NCBI RefSeq assembly: GCF_945269915.1
Contig: NZ_CALYOY010000026.1
Span: 1-33,390, forward strand
Length of the DNA: 33,390 nt
Reading direction: 5' to 3'
From: an uncultured Bifidobacterium sp.
GTDB lineage: Bacteria; Actinomycetota; Actinomycetes; Actinomycetales; Bifidobacteriaceae
In this document: positions 32,936 through 33,390 of the stretch, piece after piece
How positions within the stretch are numbered: position 1 is the stretch's first letter
Layout: every line of letters begins with the position of its first letter
The notes under the pieces: generated by a model
Told to the model about the DNA's origin: nothing
The model's input: only the letters and a program-made list of their open reading frames with translations
The model's database searches: none
Position numbers and translations under genes: made by a program

Positions 32936-33016
32936 CCTCCCTGCTGGCGAAGACGGAAGATGGCAAGGGGTGGAGAATGCCGATATCGCAGGAATTCGAG
33001 TGAGAGGAACCGTAAG

Positions 33017-33390
33017 ATGAGCAAGGATCCTGATGGGCAGACCTGGCAGGATGACCTGGACCTGGCCATTGCCATGGCAGACCAGGCGGATCAGGTGACC
33101 ACGGACTATTTCAGATCACCGGAACTTCAGGTGGAGCGGAAGGCGGATGACACCCCGGTCACCCAGGCCGACCGGGAGGCGGAGGCGGTGATCCGGCGCA
33201 CACTGGCCCAGGCCCGGCCTGACGACACCATCTATGCCGAGGAGCTGGGACGTCAGGAATCCAATGGCAGACGGTGGATCATCGATCCGATTGACGGGAC
33301 CAAGAACTATGTGCGCGGCGTCCCCGTCTGGGCCACCCTGATCGGTCTGGAGGTCGACCGCCAGATGGTGGTCGGTGTGGTGTCCGCCCC
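33017..33390 (+). CDS. hisN: inositol monophosphatase-family phosphatase, HisN-like (C-terminus cut)
   Basis: First 124 codons only. IMPase signatures: DTPVTQADREAEAVIRR, the Glu pair IYAEELG, and the metal-site WIIDPIDGTKNYVRGVPVWATLIGLE. The DPIDGTKNYVRGVPVWATLI form is characteristic of actinobacterial HisN histidinol-phosphate phosphatases rather than general inositol phosphatases, so histidine synthesis (histidinol-P to histidinol) is the likely role. GAGAGGAA lies 7 nt before ATG 33017. The symbol is a probable assignment. Confidence 0.82.
   Translation, partial: MSKDPDGQTWQDDLDLAIAMADQADQVTTDYFRSPELQVERKADDTPVTQADREAEAVIRRTLAQARPDDTIYAEELGRQESNGRRWIIDPIDGTKNYVRGVPVWATLIGLEVDRQMVVGVVSA

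Noticed and set aside
1..33390. Mobile element, prophage, CRISPR or defence system
   Set aside because: No transposase, integrase, phage, cas, toxin-antitoxin or restriction motifs and no repeat arrays were seen; gene order is core-like throughout.

Overview
The window is a gene-dense, GC-rich stretch of chromosome that looks like a member of the Bifidobacteriaceae, probably Bifidobacterium. The reasons are actinobacterial regulators (WhiB, CarD, an ANTAR response regulator), a gene order shared with other Actinobacteria (rpsA-coaE-uvrB and pdtaR-polA; whiB2 next to an Rv3259-type protein; carD-ispF), actinobacterial SOS boxes of the form CGAAC-N4-GTTCG, and a LacI-type palindrome upstream of pyruvate kinase. 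The genus is an inference. No insertion sequence, prophage, CRISPR array or obviously foreign segment is visible; this is mostly core genome.

Layout. 1-8.1 kb is a cell-envelope module: a LytR-CpsA-Psr ligase (left edge, minus strand, cut by the window) diverges from whiB2, a very large glycosyltransferase with many membrane segments, and a DUF5719-type membrane-anchored protein. A convergent Rv3259-type 'metallopeptidase' without zinc ligands and a phosphomannomutase-like HAD protein follow. 8.1-10.9 kb holds comF and a convergent umuDC operon under a perfect LexA box. 11-12.9 kb is an OmpR-type two-component system whose kinase has almost no external loop. 13.2-14.4 kb is carD-ispF. 14.4-16.2 kb is a metal-type ABC permease/ATPase pair with no binding protein beside it.

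16.5-24.9 kb is a plus-strand run: folD, rpsA, coaE, uvrB (LexA box inside the coaE 3' end), terC and pyk. A divergent Nudix-like gene with a damaged Nudix box follows. 25.7-30.4 kb has a tRNA with a Leu CAA anticodon but a short variable loop, then pdtaR-polA-nif3. 30.6-33.4 kb has a canonical Nudix hydrolase whose last codons run antisense through a complete tRNA-Pro gene, then aroA and the start of a hisN-type phosphatase (cut by the right edge).

I did not find a clearly new multi-gene system. The most noteworthy observations are local: the Nudix/tRNA-Pro antisense overlap, the two SOS boxes, the LacI-type site at pyk, the short-armed tRNA-Leu, a strong hairpin between response regulator and kinase, and several unassigned inverted repeats. 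All identifications come from reading motifs by eye; no database search or folding was run.
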